A stretch of 64,000 nt of DNA from an uncultured Blastocatellia bacterium (lineage in GTDB: Bacteria > Acidobacteriota > Blastocatellia > HR10): the NCBI GenBank assembly GCA_937934295.1, contig CALHAI010000003.1, forward strand, positions 124,001-188,000. The letters run 5' to 3'. The position numbers and the translations under genes were made by a program. This document shows, piece by piece, positions 38,305 to 46,757 of the stretch. The notes under the pieces were generated by a model that saw only the letters and a list, made by a program, of their open reading frames with translations, did no database searches and was not told the origin of the DNA. Position 1 is the first letter of the stretch; every line of letters begins with the position of its first letter.

Positions 38305-40179
38305 TCATCGCACCACGGTAATGGAGACCTGTCGCTGGCCGGTGATCACGAACTCGCCCGGGGGCAGCTCCATCTCCTTCAGCGTCGTATATGGGATGGA
38401 TTGATACCCTCCGGCCGTGCGCTCGGATCCGATCGTCGCCAAGACGGAGGGCGGAAGGGCCGGTAGCTCCTCGTTCCTCACGATGGCTCCTGGGCTCGAG
38501 CGGACGAGTTTCACGTAAAGCCGATCGCTCTTACGCAGGCGATTAAGTGCGCGGATGAGCTGCGCCAAACTCTGCACCGAGCCGAGCGAGGCGGTCGCCG
38601 AGCGTCCGTCGTAAGCTTGGATAGCGTTTCCATCCCCAACGACGATCGAGAGCTTGCCCAGTGGGGCGTCCGCCGGGATCTGGATCGGCATGCGCTCAAC
38701 GACTTCGCGCCCATTCTCGGCGCGCGCGTAGATATGCAACTCGATCGTCTCGCCGCGCTTCACCTCGGTGCGATTGACCCACACGCGGTCGAGCATCCCC
38801 ACACGCCGCTGTTCGAGCGTTTCGATCTCAAGGTGAATGCCCTCCAACATCACCTCAAAGCCGCTATTGAGCAAATGGCTTACCGGGAGAGCGACCGAGA
38901 GCGCGGCTTGTACGGGCGCTTCGTTCGTCGCCGAGAAGCGGCCATCTACGAGCACATCCTCGTGCCCGCGCACTTTGATCGCCCCACGCACGCGCACGGT
39001 CATATCGCCGAAGCTCCGTTCGCTACCCGTGAGGGCGCTGAAGACGGCGAGATTCACCAGAAGCGGCGTGAGCACGTTGTTGTTGATCATCTCAACGCGA
39101 TAGGTGTGCGTCCCCCCCCGGCTCTTCTTCTGCTGGATCGTCAGGGGGATCATGCGAGGGGGTTCGCCGAGCACGCCCAAGACGCCCGCCGAACGGTCCT
39201 GCCGTAGCATCCCCACGAGTCTCTCCGTGACGCCCAATTTGAACGAGCTCATCACACTCGGGACGATGGCGAGCGTCGAAGCTTCTGAAAGCGGCATCTC
39301 GACCTCACCGAGATTGAACAAACGATGTCCAAAAGCATAGACCTTCTTGTCCTCGCGTAGGGTTACTGTGCCGATCGCTTCGATCGAGAGATCGCCGCGC
39401 ATGAGTTGCACGCTGACGGATTTCCCCGGCGTCAGCGTCTCGGCAGTGACCGGAGCGAGCGGCGTAATGGCCGCTCCGGCAGAGATCCCAACGACAGGAA
39501 CGAAGCCCAAATTTTGCAGCTCTGGAAAGAAGCGTTCAAGGGCCTCGGACGAGATCCCCGCGATGGACAACGGCGTCGCAATCGGAACAAGTTGCTGGCC
39601 GGAGAACGGCCGTAAGCTCGCGGGCATTCGGGTGTCCGGCTTAATCGGGATCTCTTCAAGGGAGGAGAGGCTTCGGAAGAGTCGGCTCCAGAGGCCTCTG
39701 TCCCTCACGTTCTCAAAGGGCGCGGCGTTCATGCGCGCCATGTCCGAGGAAGGGGATGGCGATGAGGGAGCGTTTCCCTGCAGGGATTCCATCATATCCC
39801 CGATCGGCGTGATACCGGCGATCGGTTCAGTGGCGAAGGGGAAGGTATAAGCAATGGCGCCGAGAAGTCGGCCGTCAATGTAGACGGGACTCCCGCTCAT
39901 CCCAGCGAAGATGCGCGTTCGTTCTATGCGCGGTCCCGTGAGCCGCGCGATGATGACACATTGCTTGGGCCCGGGCCGACCGGGCAGAAGGCCGAGGATC
40001 TCCACGCCGAATTCCTCGACCTGATCCCCCTCGAACACCGTCTTGCCGACGCCGTGCAGTCCCGGCCGCACCTGATCCACGGGAAAGAAGCGCTCCGACG
40101 CCGATTGCGCGGAAGTGCCAGCTAGGCTCCAGGGGCTTCCCAAGATGATCGTGAGAATGAGACTCGCCGCTTGCCTCAT
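38305..40179 (-). CDS. SpoIVB/S55-peptidase-domain protein
   Basis: DQVRPGLHGVGKTVFEGDQVEEFGVEILG; IFAGMSGSPVYIDGRLLGAIAYTF; signal peptide. Confidence 0.82.
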   Translation of the reverse strand: MRQAASLILTIILGSPWSLAGTSAQSASERFFPVDQVRPGLHGVGKTVFEGDQVEEFGVEILGLLPGRPGPKQCVIIARLTGPRIERTRIFAGMSGSPVYIDGRLLGAIAYTFPFATEPIAGITPIGDMMESLQGNAPSSPSPSSDMARMNAAPFENVRDRGLWSRLFRSLSSLEEIPIKPDTRMPASLRPFSGQQLVPIATPLSIAGISSEALERFFPELQNLGFVPVVGISAGAAITPLAPVTAETLTPGKSVSVQLMRGDLSIEAIGTVTLREDKKVYAFGHRLFNLGEVEMPLSEASTLAIVPSVMSSFKLGVTERLVGMLRQDRSAGVLGVLGEPPRMIPLTIQQKKSRGGTHTYRVEMINNNVLTPLLVNLAVFSALTGSERSFGDMTVRVRGAIKVRGHEDVLVDGRFSATNEAPVQAALSVALPVSHLLNSGFEVMLEGIHLEIETLEQRRVGMLDRVWVNRTEVKRGETIELHIYARAENGREVVERMPIQIPADAPLGKLSIVVGDGNAIQAYDGRSATASLGSVQSLAQLIRALNRLRKSDRLYVKLVRSSPGAIVRNEELPALPPSVLATIGSERTAGGYQSIPYTTLKEMELPPGEFVITGQRQVSITVVR

Positions 40180-40225
40180 ACACCCATATTGTGACAAAAA
40201 TCAAAAGGGTGGACAAGAGGGCCGG

Positions 40226-40855
40226 ATGATCAGCGCATTCATTCAGGCCGGGGGGCAGAGCACCCGCATGGGGCGAAATAAGGCGCTTCTCCCCATTGGC
40301 AGGAAGCCGTGCCTGGAATGGGTGATCGCGGCCGCGCGCGCCGTGACGTCGGAGATCACCGTCGTCACGTCGGACCCACAGGTGAGGGCCTTCTGCCACG
40401 AGTGGGGAGTCACCCTCGCTTCGGATCACTATCGCGGCGTTGGGCCGTTGGCCGGTCTTCATGCCGCGCTCGCGCGATGCCGGGGGGAAGCGGCGCTCGT
40501 CCTGGCATGCGATCTCCCTTTTCTCACGGGAGAATTCCTTCGCTTGCTTGAGGAGTCCTTCGGGGAAACCGAAGCGGTCGTACCGCTCGATGCTAAAGGG
40601 CATCCGCAACCGCTCTGTGCCCTCTATGCCGTCGCGTGTTTGCCGGTGGTGACCGATCTCATCGAACACGGTGAGCGGCGCATGGGCCGAGTGCTCGAGC
40701 GCCTCACGGTTCGCTTCCTCGCCTTCTCGGAGATCGCCCATCTGCCGGGCGCGGAGGACTTCTTCTGGGACCTCGACACGCCGGAGGACTACCGGCGCGC
40801 GCGGCGATATTTTCGGGAGCGTTCCTTCCTGGCCTCTCGTCGCGCGCCGAGGTGA
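40226..40855 (+). CDS. mobA: Molybdenum cofactor guanylyltransferase
   Basis: IQAGGQSTRMGRNKALLPIGRKPCLEWV; ALVLACDLPFLTGEFL; DLDTPEDYRRA. Confidence 0.9.
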   Translation: MISAFIQAGGQSTRMGRNKALLPIGRKPCLEWVIAAARAVTSEITVVTSDPQVRAFCHEWGVTLASDHYRGVGPLAGLHAALARCRGEAALVLACDLPFLTGEFLRLLEESFGETEAVVPLDAKGHPQPLCALYAVACLPVVTDLIEHGERRMGRVLERLTVRFLAFSEIAHLPGAEDFFWDLDTPEDYRRARRYFRERSFLASRRAPR

Positions 40856-40868
40856 ACGGCCCGATCGT

Positions 40869-41822
40869 TCAGAGAACGAAGAGGGAGATCAACCGACGGT
40901 GCGCGTCAACGGTGGGCATCCCCCTTCGCCGCAGCTCCTGCTCAGAGCGCTCCAGCGATTCCAGGTATCGCAGCAGTTCTCGCACGTCATCCTTCACGTC
41001 TTGCAGATAGGCGTCCCAGAGGAAGTCGCTGTGGTCATGAAACCATCCCCTTGGTCGCTCGCGGCGCTCAAGGGACACGGTGATCTTCTGCCGCTCTTTG
41101 TTTCGAACGATCGTGAGCGAGACCTCGCCTTCCTTCCTCGCGAGCGCGCGGGTGAACTCGCGGACATTGCGGACGTCGGTGTCATCCACGGCCACGATGA
41201 CGTCACCAGCGCGCAAGCCCGCGCGTTCGGCCGGGCTCCCTGATCGCACGAAGGTGACCAAGACACCTCGCCCCTCGGGCACGCCGAAATACTCTCCCAG
41301 TTGCTCCGTGAGGTCCTGCACCCGAACGCCCAAGAGCGAATATCCCCCCAAGTGCACGACGATCGGCGGGATGCGAATCTCCGGGATCCTCAGGTCGAAG
41401 CGAAAATCAGGGCCGATCGCGATCGGTCGGCGAGAGCCAAGCGTGACTTTGAGTTCCTGCGTCTTCCCCTCTCGAACGATCTTCACCGGGACCGTTCGCC
41501 CCGGAGGGGTTTCACGCACGAGGCGTCCGAATTGGATTTCGCCCTCGACGCGAATGCCGTTGAACTCGATGATGACGTCGTTCTCTTTGATCCCGGCCTT
41601 GGCCGCCGGACTCTCCTCAGCGACCTCCATGACGAGGACGCCGTATTCGCCGGGCGTCCGGAGCTGCTTCGCCTTCTCCGACGTGAGATCGGTCACGTAG
41701 ACGCCGAGATATCCTTCATCGGGGGTCGTCCCCGGCGCACCCTCGACCCGTGCGCCGAGAGCCGAAATGGCGAGAATCGCCAAGAGGAAGAGTGGTTCGA
41801 TCGCTTCCGGCTTCCTCCTCAT
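40869..41822 (-). CDS. Secreted protein with two PDZ domains
   Basis: YLGVYVTDLTSEKAKQLRTPGEYGVLVMEVAEESPAAKAGIKENDVIIEFNG and LGVRVQDLTEQLGEYFGVPEGRGVLVTFVRSGSPAERAGLRAGDVIVAVDD. Confidence 0.88.
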   Translation of the reverse strand: MRRKPEAIEPLFLLAILAISALGARVEGAPGTTPDEGYLGVYVTDLTSEKAKQLRTPGEYGVLVMEVAEESPAAKAGIKENDVIIEFNGIRVEGEIQFGRLVRETPPGRTVPVKIVREGKTQELKVTLGSRRPIAIGPDFRFDLRIPEIRIPPIVVHLGGYSLLGVRVQDLTEQLGEYFGVPEGRGVLVTFVRSGSPAERAGLRAGDVIVAVDDTDVRNVREFTRALARKEGEVSLTIVRNKERQKITVSLERRERPRGWFHDHSDFLWDAYLQDVKDDVRELLRYLESLERSEQELRRRGMPTVDAHRRLISLFVL

Positions 41823-41997
41823 CGCTCGTTTCCTCCTCCTGATGATGTCCACCCCCCTACACGCTTCGCGCGCGCCAGGGTTCCAGAAAAACCTTGTGAC
41901 CACCCGAGCGTGGCACGCCAGCGCATCCGCTCAGCGATGCGGCCAATTTGCCTTCGCCACAACCTTCGGGTAATATTTCAGGCCGGAGAGGAGGGTA

Positions 41998-42876
41998 ATG
42001 GTCTCTATTCGTCGTGATCACAAGGGTGAGCGCGCGCGTTCGATCGAAGCGCTAGAGCGCTCGATCCTGCGCCGAGTGGGGTGTGCGATCAAGGACTACC
42101 GGATGATCGAGGACGGCGATCGCGTCCTGGTGGCGATCTCCGGGGGGAAGGACAGTTGGACACTCCTTCACGTCTTGCGCCTGCTGCAGCGGCGAGCGCC
42201 GGTGCACTTCGACCTCTTCGCCGTCAACATTGATCAAGGGTATCCCGGATTCCGCGCCGACCTCATCGAGGAGTATTTGCAGCGCGAGGGGTACGAATAC
42301 TACATCGTCCACAACCCCACCTATCGCATCATCCAAGAGAAACTGGACCCGAACGCGACGGCCTGCGCGCTCTGCTCGCGACTCCGTCGAGGGACGCTCT
42401 ACCGGTTGGCGAAGGAATTGAAGGCGACAAAAATCGCCCTCGGCCATCACGCTGACGATTTGATGGTGACGTTCCTGCTCTCCGTCTTCTTCCGAGGGGA
42501 GATTCGCACGATGCCACCCATCCTCCTCTCCGACGATGGACAGAACGTCGTCATTCGCCCGCTGTGCTACATCTTTGAGGACGAGATCCGACAATACGTC
42601 CCTCATACGGGAGCGCCGGTCGTCCCCTGCGCGTCTCCCTATTGCGAGGACGAGACGGCGCTTCGCTTCCAGATGAAGGCTTTGCTCGATGACTTGGAAC
42701 GCCGATATCCGCGCTTGAAGAACTCGCTCTTGGCGGCCTTAGGGAAAGTCAACCCCCTGCACCTGATGGACCGGCGATTCCTCCCTCTGCTCTCAGCTGC
42801 TTCGAACGCGATGCCGGAGCGCGCTGCTCCGGCGGCGCAAGCGGTGTTGGAGGATCTGGACGCCGTCGACCGATAA
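41998..42876 (+). CDS. TtcA-like PP-loop tRNA thiolation protein
   Basis: VLVAISGGKDSWTLLHVL; CALCSRLRRGTLYRLAKELKATKIALGHHADDLMVTFLLSVFF. Confidence 0.9.
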   Translation: MVSIRRDHKGERARSIEALERSILRRVGCAIKDYRMIEDGDRVLVAISGGKDSWTLLHVLRLLQRRAPVHFDLFAVNIDQGYPGFRADLIEEYLQREGYEYYIVHNPTYRIIQEKLDPNATACALCSRLRRGTLYRLAKELKATKIALGHHADDLMVTFLLSVFFRGEIRTMPPILLSDDGQNVVIRPLCYIFEDEIRQYVPHTGAPVVPCASPYCEDETALRFQMKALLDDLERRYPRLKNSLLAALGKVNPLHLMDRRFLPLLSAASNAMPERAAPAAQAVLEDLDAVDR

Positions 42877-42907
42877 CTGCCCGCGCGGTGCTTCCTCTCC
42901 TGCGCGT

Positions 42908-44053
42908 TCACGATGAAGCATCCTGCCGCTTGGCGAGCACTTCCGCGTACGCGACCTCAAATCGCGCGACGACGCGTTCGGCGCGATAGTCCTCGGGGAA
43001 TGCAACGGCCTCCGTCCAAGGAGATGCCGCGAGCGTCTCCACGACCGCGCGCGCCAGTTCTTCAGGGTCCGTTGGGCTCACAACGCGAACGGCATAGCCA
43101 TGTGCCTGAAGCTGTTCGGCGATCGCCGTCCGAACGGAGACGACGGGTTTGCCGGCTGCCAGTCCTTCAAGCGGGATGAGACCGAAGGCTTCCACCGGCG
43201 AAGTCGAGATCACCAGATCAGCCGCGCCATAGGCGCGATGGGCATCTTCAGGCTCATCGGCGAAGCGGAGGCGCGCTTCGACCCCGAGAGCGCGGGCGAG
43301 CTGCTGCAATTCACGAAGATAGGCCTCGTTCGCCGCCCGCCCATGCGTGCGCCCGAGGAAGACGATTCCGGCCTCGGGGAGGCGACGAAAGATCGTCGGC
43401 GCCGCGCACAAGAGCAGACGTTGGTTCTTCCCCGGCATGATGTGCGAGGGACAGAGGAGGAGCGGTCGGTAGTCGCCCCAAGCGCGGCGCAACTCCGCCG
43501 CCACGGAATCCCGCAGGTGCGCGCGAATTCGTTCGACATCGATGCCATTCTCGATGAGGATCGTGCGTCCTGCGCATCGAGCCCACGCTTCTTGAAGCTG
43601 CGCGTGGACGAGGATGATGCGGGATGCCCACCGGGCGACCACAGCTTGCCACATCCGATAGAGCCATCGCGGATAGGACTCATGTGCTTCGTGCACATGG
43701 TAGAGGCACGGCACACGCGCTCTTTGTGCAGCGACCCCCGCCCACAGCGTGTACACGCCATTGACGTGCACGAGATCAGGGCGCCAAGCGCGAATGAGCC
43801 GTTCGAGGCGATGCACCGTTTCGGGGAATTCGAAGAGATGGCGAGCGATCGTCAAGGGGGAGCGCCGAAGCGGCGTCATGGGGACGAAGACGATGGAGCC
43901 GAGATCCTCCCCATGAACGCGCGTCAGAGGGCCAGCTTCCGGGAGAACGGTGAGCGTCTCATGCCCGCGCCGCCGAAGGTACTTCGCTAAGAGGGCGAGC
44001 GTGCGACCGGCGCCGGTCAGATACGGACTCGGATGGATGAAGAGCACGCGCAT
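42908..44053 (-). CDS. Glycosyltransferase family 4
   Basis: HPSPYLTGAGRTLALLAKYLRRRGHETLTVLPEAG; STSPVEAFGLIPLEGLAAGKPVVS. Confidence 0.88.
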   Translation of the reverse strand: MRVLFIHPSPYLTGAGRTLALLAKYLRRRGHETLTVLPEAGPLTRVHGEDLGSIVFVPMTPLRRSPLTIARHLFEFPETVHRLERLIRAWRPDLVHVNGVYTLWAGVAAQRARVPCLYHVHEAHESYPRWLYRMWQAVVARWASRIILVHAQLQEAWARCAGRTILIENGIDVERIRAHLRDSVAAELRRAWGDYRPLLLCPSHIMPGKNQRLLLCAAPTIFRRLPEAGIVFLGRTHGRAANEAYLRELQQLARALGVEARLRFADEPEDAHRAYGAADLVISTSPVEAFGLIPLEGLAAGKPVVSVRTAIAEQLQAHGYAVRVVSPTDPEELARAVVETLAASPWTEAVAFPEDYRAERVVARFEVAYAEVLAKRQDASS

Positions 44054-44982
44054 GGTGCGATCTCACCCACACGGTGCGCGAGCGCGTATTTCAACAGCAT
44101 GAGATCTCTCTGGAGAGGCGTCCTATTCCCGCGAGAGAGCGCTCGTGCCAGATCAAGTGAGAGTGCGCGGAGGATGAGGATGACGGCCAGCCCCAAGCGG
44201 AAGAGCAAGACGTGGAGGCGCCCTCCGTGTTTGGCGAAGTAGCGCAGGTTCGACTTCACGGCTTCGATCTCTCGCCGCTGCTCATTCTGACGGCTGCTCG
44301 CTCCGTGATGGTGAAGAAGGACGAGATCCGGCGCGCAGGCGATCTTGTAGCCGGCTCCACGCATGCGGAGGAGCCAATCGGCATCTTCGCCGTACAGGAA
44401 GAAGCCCTCGTCCAAGAGTCCGACCGTCTCCAAGACCTCACGCCGCACGATCATCGCCGCGCCGGAGATGGATTCGGTCTCGTACAGGGGCCCCGAGGGG
44501 GAGGGGTCAAGCGGCTTCAGATAAAGGGGAATCTCGCGACGCCGAGGGATGCTGTATTGGGCGAGCGTCCCGAGCAACGACTTCGCGCGCGCCGCCGAAT
44601 AATGCTGCGTGCGCCCGTCCGGGTAGATCAATCGAGGGCCGGCCGCTCCGACTTCCGGATGGGCGTCAAGCCGGCGCAGCAACGGACCAAGCACATCCGC
44701 GCAGAACTCGGTGTCGCTGTTCAGGAGCATGATGTACCGCCCGCGCGCTCGCCGCAAGCCCTGATTGCACGCCCGAGCGAATCCGACATTCGTGGCATTC
44801 TCGATCAGCCGGACGTCGGGAAACTCCTCTCGCACCAGGCGAGCCGTGCCGTCCTCCGACGCGTTCTCCACGACGAGGACTTCGATCCGGAGGTCGCCCG
44901 CGAAGGCGAAGAGGGAACGCAGGCAGCGCTTCGTCAACTCGCGCGTGTTGTGGCTCACGACGATGATCGAGAGATCGCACAT
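44017..44982 (-). CDS. Glycosyltransferase family 2 (rhamnosyltransferase-like)
   Basis: DLSIIVVSHNTRELTKRCLRSL; NVGFARACNQGLRRARGRYIMLLNSDTEF; DEGFFLYGEDADWLLRMRGAGYK. Confidence 0.9.
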   Translation of the reverse strand: MCDLSIIVVSHNTRELTKRCLRSLFAFAGDLRIEVLVVENASEDGTARLVREEFPDVRLIENATNVGFARACNQGLRRARGRYIMLLNSDTEFCADVLGPLLRRLDAHPEVGAAGPRLIYPDGRTQHYSAARAKSLLGTLAQYSIPRRREIPLYLKPLDPSPSGPLYETESISGAAMIVRREVLETVGLLDEGFFLYGEDADWLLRMRGAGYKIACAPDLVLLHHHGASSRQNEQRREIEAVKSNLRYFAKHGGRLHVLLFRLGLAVILILRALSLDLARALSRGNRTPLQRDLMLLKYALAHRVGEIAPCACSSSIRVRI

Positions 44983-45012
44983 GGCGCTTCGGCGTGCGGC
45001 AGCTTGAAGATT

Positions 45013-45055
45013 ATATCCGCTCCGGCTAATATTGGCTCCGGTGCGGAGCGGATAT
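45013..45055. promoter_or_regulatory. Long inverted repeat in divergent promoter region
   Basis: ATATCCGCTCC (45013-45023) and exact reverse complement GGAGCGGATAT (45045-45055) between divergent genes. Confidence 0.6.
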
Positions 45056-45527
45056 GCCGGCGTTCGGGGAGATGAAGACATATCGAGGGCAACGGCTGCG
45101 GCTCGATCTGCCGGACCTTCTGGAGTACGCCCGGTTCGAGCTTTCGCGGAATCGCCCCTTGCGTTTGGAGATGTCCGGGCCCACCATGCGACCGACGATC
45201 GAAGAAGGCGACATCCTCACTATCGAGCCCGTGGATGTCACGACGATTCGCCCGCAGGACATCGTGCTCTATGCGACGAGCAGCGGCACGGCCGTCGTGC
45301 AGCGGGTGATCGCTCTTGAAGAGCACGGCGGATGCATCTATGCCATCACGCGGGGGGATCGCGCTGAGTTCCCTGGCACTCCGATCGTTCTCCATCAAAT
45401 CCTCGGGCGCGTCGTCGCGATCGAGCGCCGACGGAGTGGGCGCACGATCTTCCTGAAGCGAGAGCCTCTCCTGAGGGAACGGCTTCGTCATCTCTTGCAC
45501 CGCCTCTTCAGCCGGAAACGGAAGTGA
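45054..45527 (+). CDS. S24/S26 (signal peptidase-like) protein with substituted catalytic residues
   Basis: LRLEMSGPTMRPTIEEGDILTIEPVDVTTIRPQDIVLY...VVQRVIALEEHGGCIYAITRGD. Confidence 0.65.
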   Translation: MPAFGEMKTYRGQRLRLDLPDLLEYARFELSRNRPLRLEMSGPTMRPTIEEGDILTIEPVDVTTIRPQDIVLYATSSGTAVVQRVIALEEHGGCIYAITRGDRAEFPGTPIVLHQILGRVVAIERRRSGRTIFLKREPLLRERLRHLLHRLFSRKRK

Positions 45528-45538
45528 GAGCCGTGCCT

Positions 45539-46084
45539 TCACGAGGCGAGAATCCGACCTAACCATCCCTGACGGAAAAGCACGCCTGCTTCCCCAGAAG
45601 CGATGAGAGCGATCAGGCGAATCACCCATACGCCAAGGACCAAAACGGAGGCGAGGCCCACGATCCAAGTGGACATCCGGATTCGCTTCCCGAGAACGCC
45701 CCAGCGGCGGAGCGAAGCGCATGAAGGAAAGACCACTTTCAAGAGCGTGGAGAGTCCCAGGAGAAGCCATCCTGCCGCGGCGATGGGGCTGAGCGGGTGA
45801 AGGGAGAGCGCCACTTCCCATTGCCCGTGCGCCAACGCGTTCAGCGCGCGCGTCATCCCGCATCCTGGACATGGCCATCCGGTGAGTCGGCGAAAGGGAC
45901 AGAGGATGATCGAGGTCATCAGGGGCGAAGAGAGCGAGTACACCAGGAGCGCGATGAGCACGACAAGGAGAAGTCCGGCCAAAGCCTCCGTGCGTTCCCC
46001 CGAGGGGGCGCCCCGCCATGAGTCGCGCTCTCGCCGTGGAGCGGACGTTCGCGGGCGCCCTGCTTCTGTGCCCCTGATCCTCAT
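45539..46084 (-). CDS. DUF2752-like membrane protein
   Basis: CPFRRLTGWPCPGCGMTRALNALAHGQWEVALSLHPLSP. Confidence 0.82.
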   Translation of the reverse strand: MRIRGTEAGRPRTSAPRRERDSWRGAPSGERTEALAGLLLVVLIALLVYSLSSPLMTSIILCPFRRLTGWPCPGCGMTRALNALAHGQWEVALSLHPLSPIAAAGWLLLGLSTLLKVVFPSCASLRRWGVLGKRIRMSTWIVGLASVLVLGVWVIRLIALIASGEAGVLFRQGWLGRILAS

Positions 46085-46713
46085 GTTCGTCCCTCCACGA
46101 CCCGCCAAATGTGATTCAATTCGCTCTGCATGAGCGCGAGGCTGACCAAACCCAGGCTCAAGATGCCTAAAACGAGGGAAATCACGGGCAGATCCCCTCC
46201 GCTCAATCCCACGCGGCGCTTGAGCTTTACGATGAGCGAAGGGTACCGATAGAGGAGGTAAAACCACCAGACGCCGCAGGTGACGGCGGCCAAGAGGAGG
46301 TCCAATCCCGGGCGCAGCTCCTCGTGCACAAGCGCTCGGCGCAGATCGCGACCGATCAGGTACATCCAAATCGGGGTGAAAAGACCGCAGCTGAGAAGCG
46401 AGAGGACGACATAGAGCGTGACGTGGCGCTCCGGTCCCGGCGTCCCGAAGAAGGCATGCGGAGATGCCCAGCGGGAGAGCGTCCTCCATTCCTCCATCGA
46501 GGGGGAGGCATAGGGGGGCTCTCCGATCGCGGGAGCGGGGGAGGAGAAGACGCTCCGATAGCCGCTCGATTCCTCCTCCTGAGGAGCCGTCACCCGAAGG
46601 CCACAACGCGTGCAGAACTTCGCTCCTGGACGAATCGGGGCGCCGCAGCGTGAGCAATATATCCGAGCCGTGTCGGTCACCAGCGCCCATTCTAGAAAAG
46701 CGGCCGTGATCAT
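46081..46713 (-). CDS. Zinc-ribbon plus DUF4234-like membrane protein
   Basis: YCSRCGAPIRPGAKFCTRCGLRV; LLSCGLFTPIWMYLIGRDLRRAL. Confidence 0.72.
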   Translation of the reverse strand: MITAAFLEWALVTDTARIYCSRCGAPIRPGAKFCTRCGLRVTAPQEEESSGYRSVFSSPAPAIGEPPYASPSMEEWRTLSRWASPHAFFGTPGPERHVTLYVVLSLLSCGLFTPIWMYLIGRDLRRALVHEELRPGLDLLLAAVTCGVWWFYLLYRYPSLIVKLKRRVGLSGGDLPVISLVLGILSLGLVSLALMQSELNHIWRVVEGRT

Positions 46714-46757
46714 GGCAAGAGCCAGTTTGATTGCTCCACGCTCGAAGTTCTGATAGC

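Noticed and set aside
38305-40179. SpoIVB/S55 protein as evidence of sporulation
   Set aside because: S55-domain proteins occur in non-sporulating bacteria, including acidobacteria as far as I recall; no other sporulation genes are in the window.
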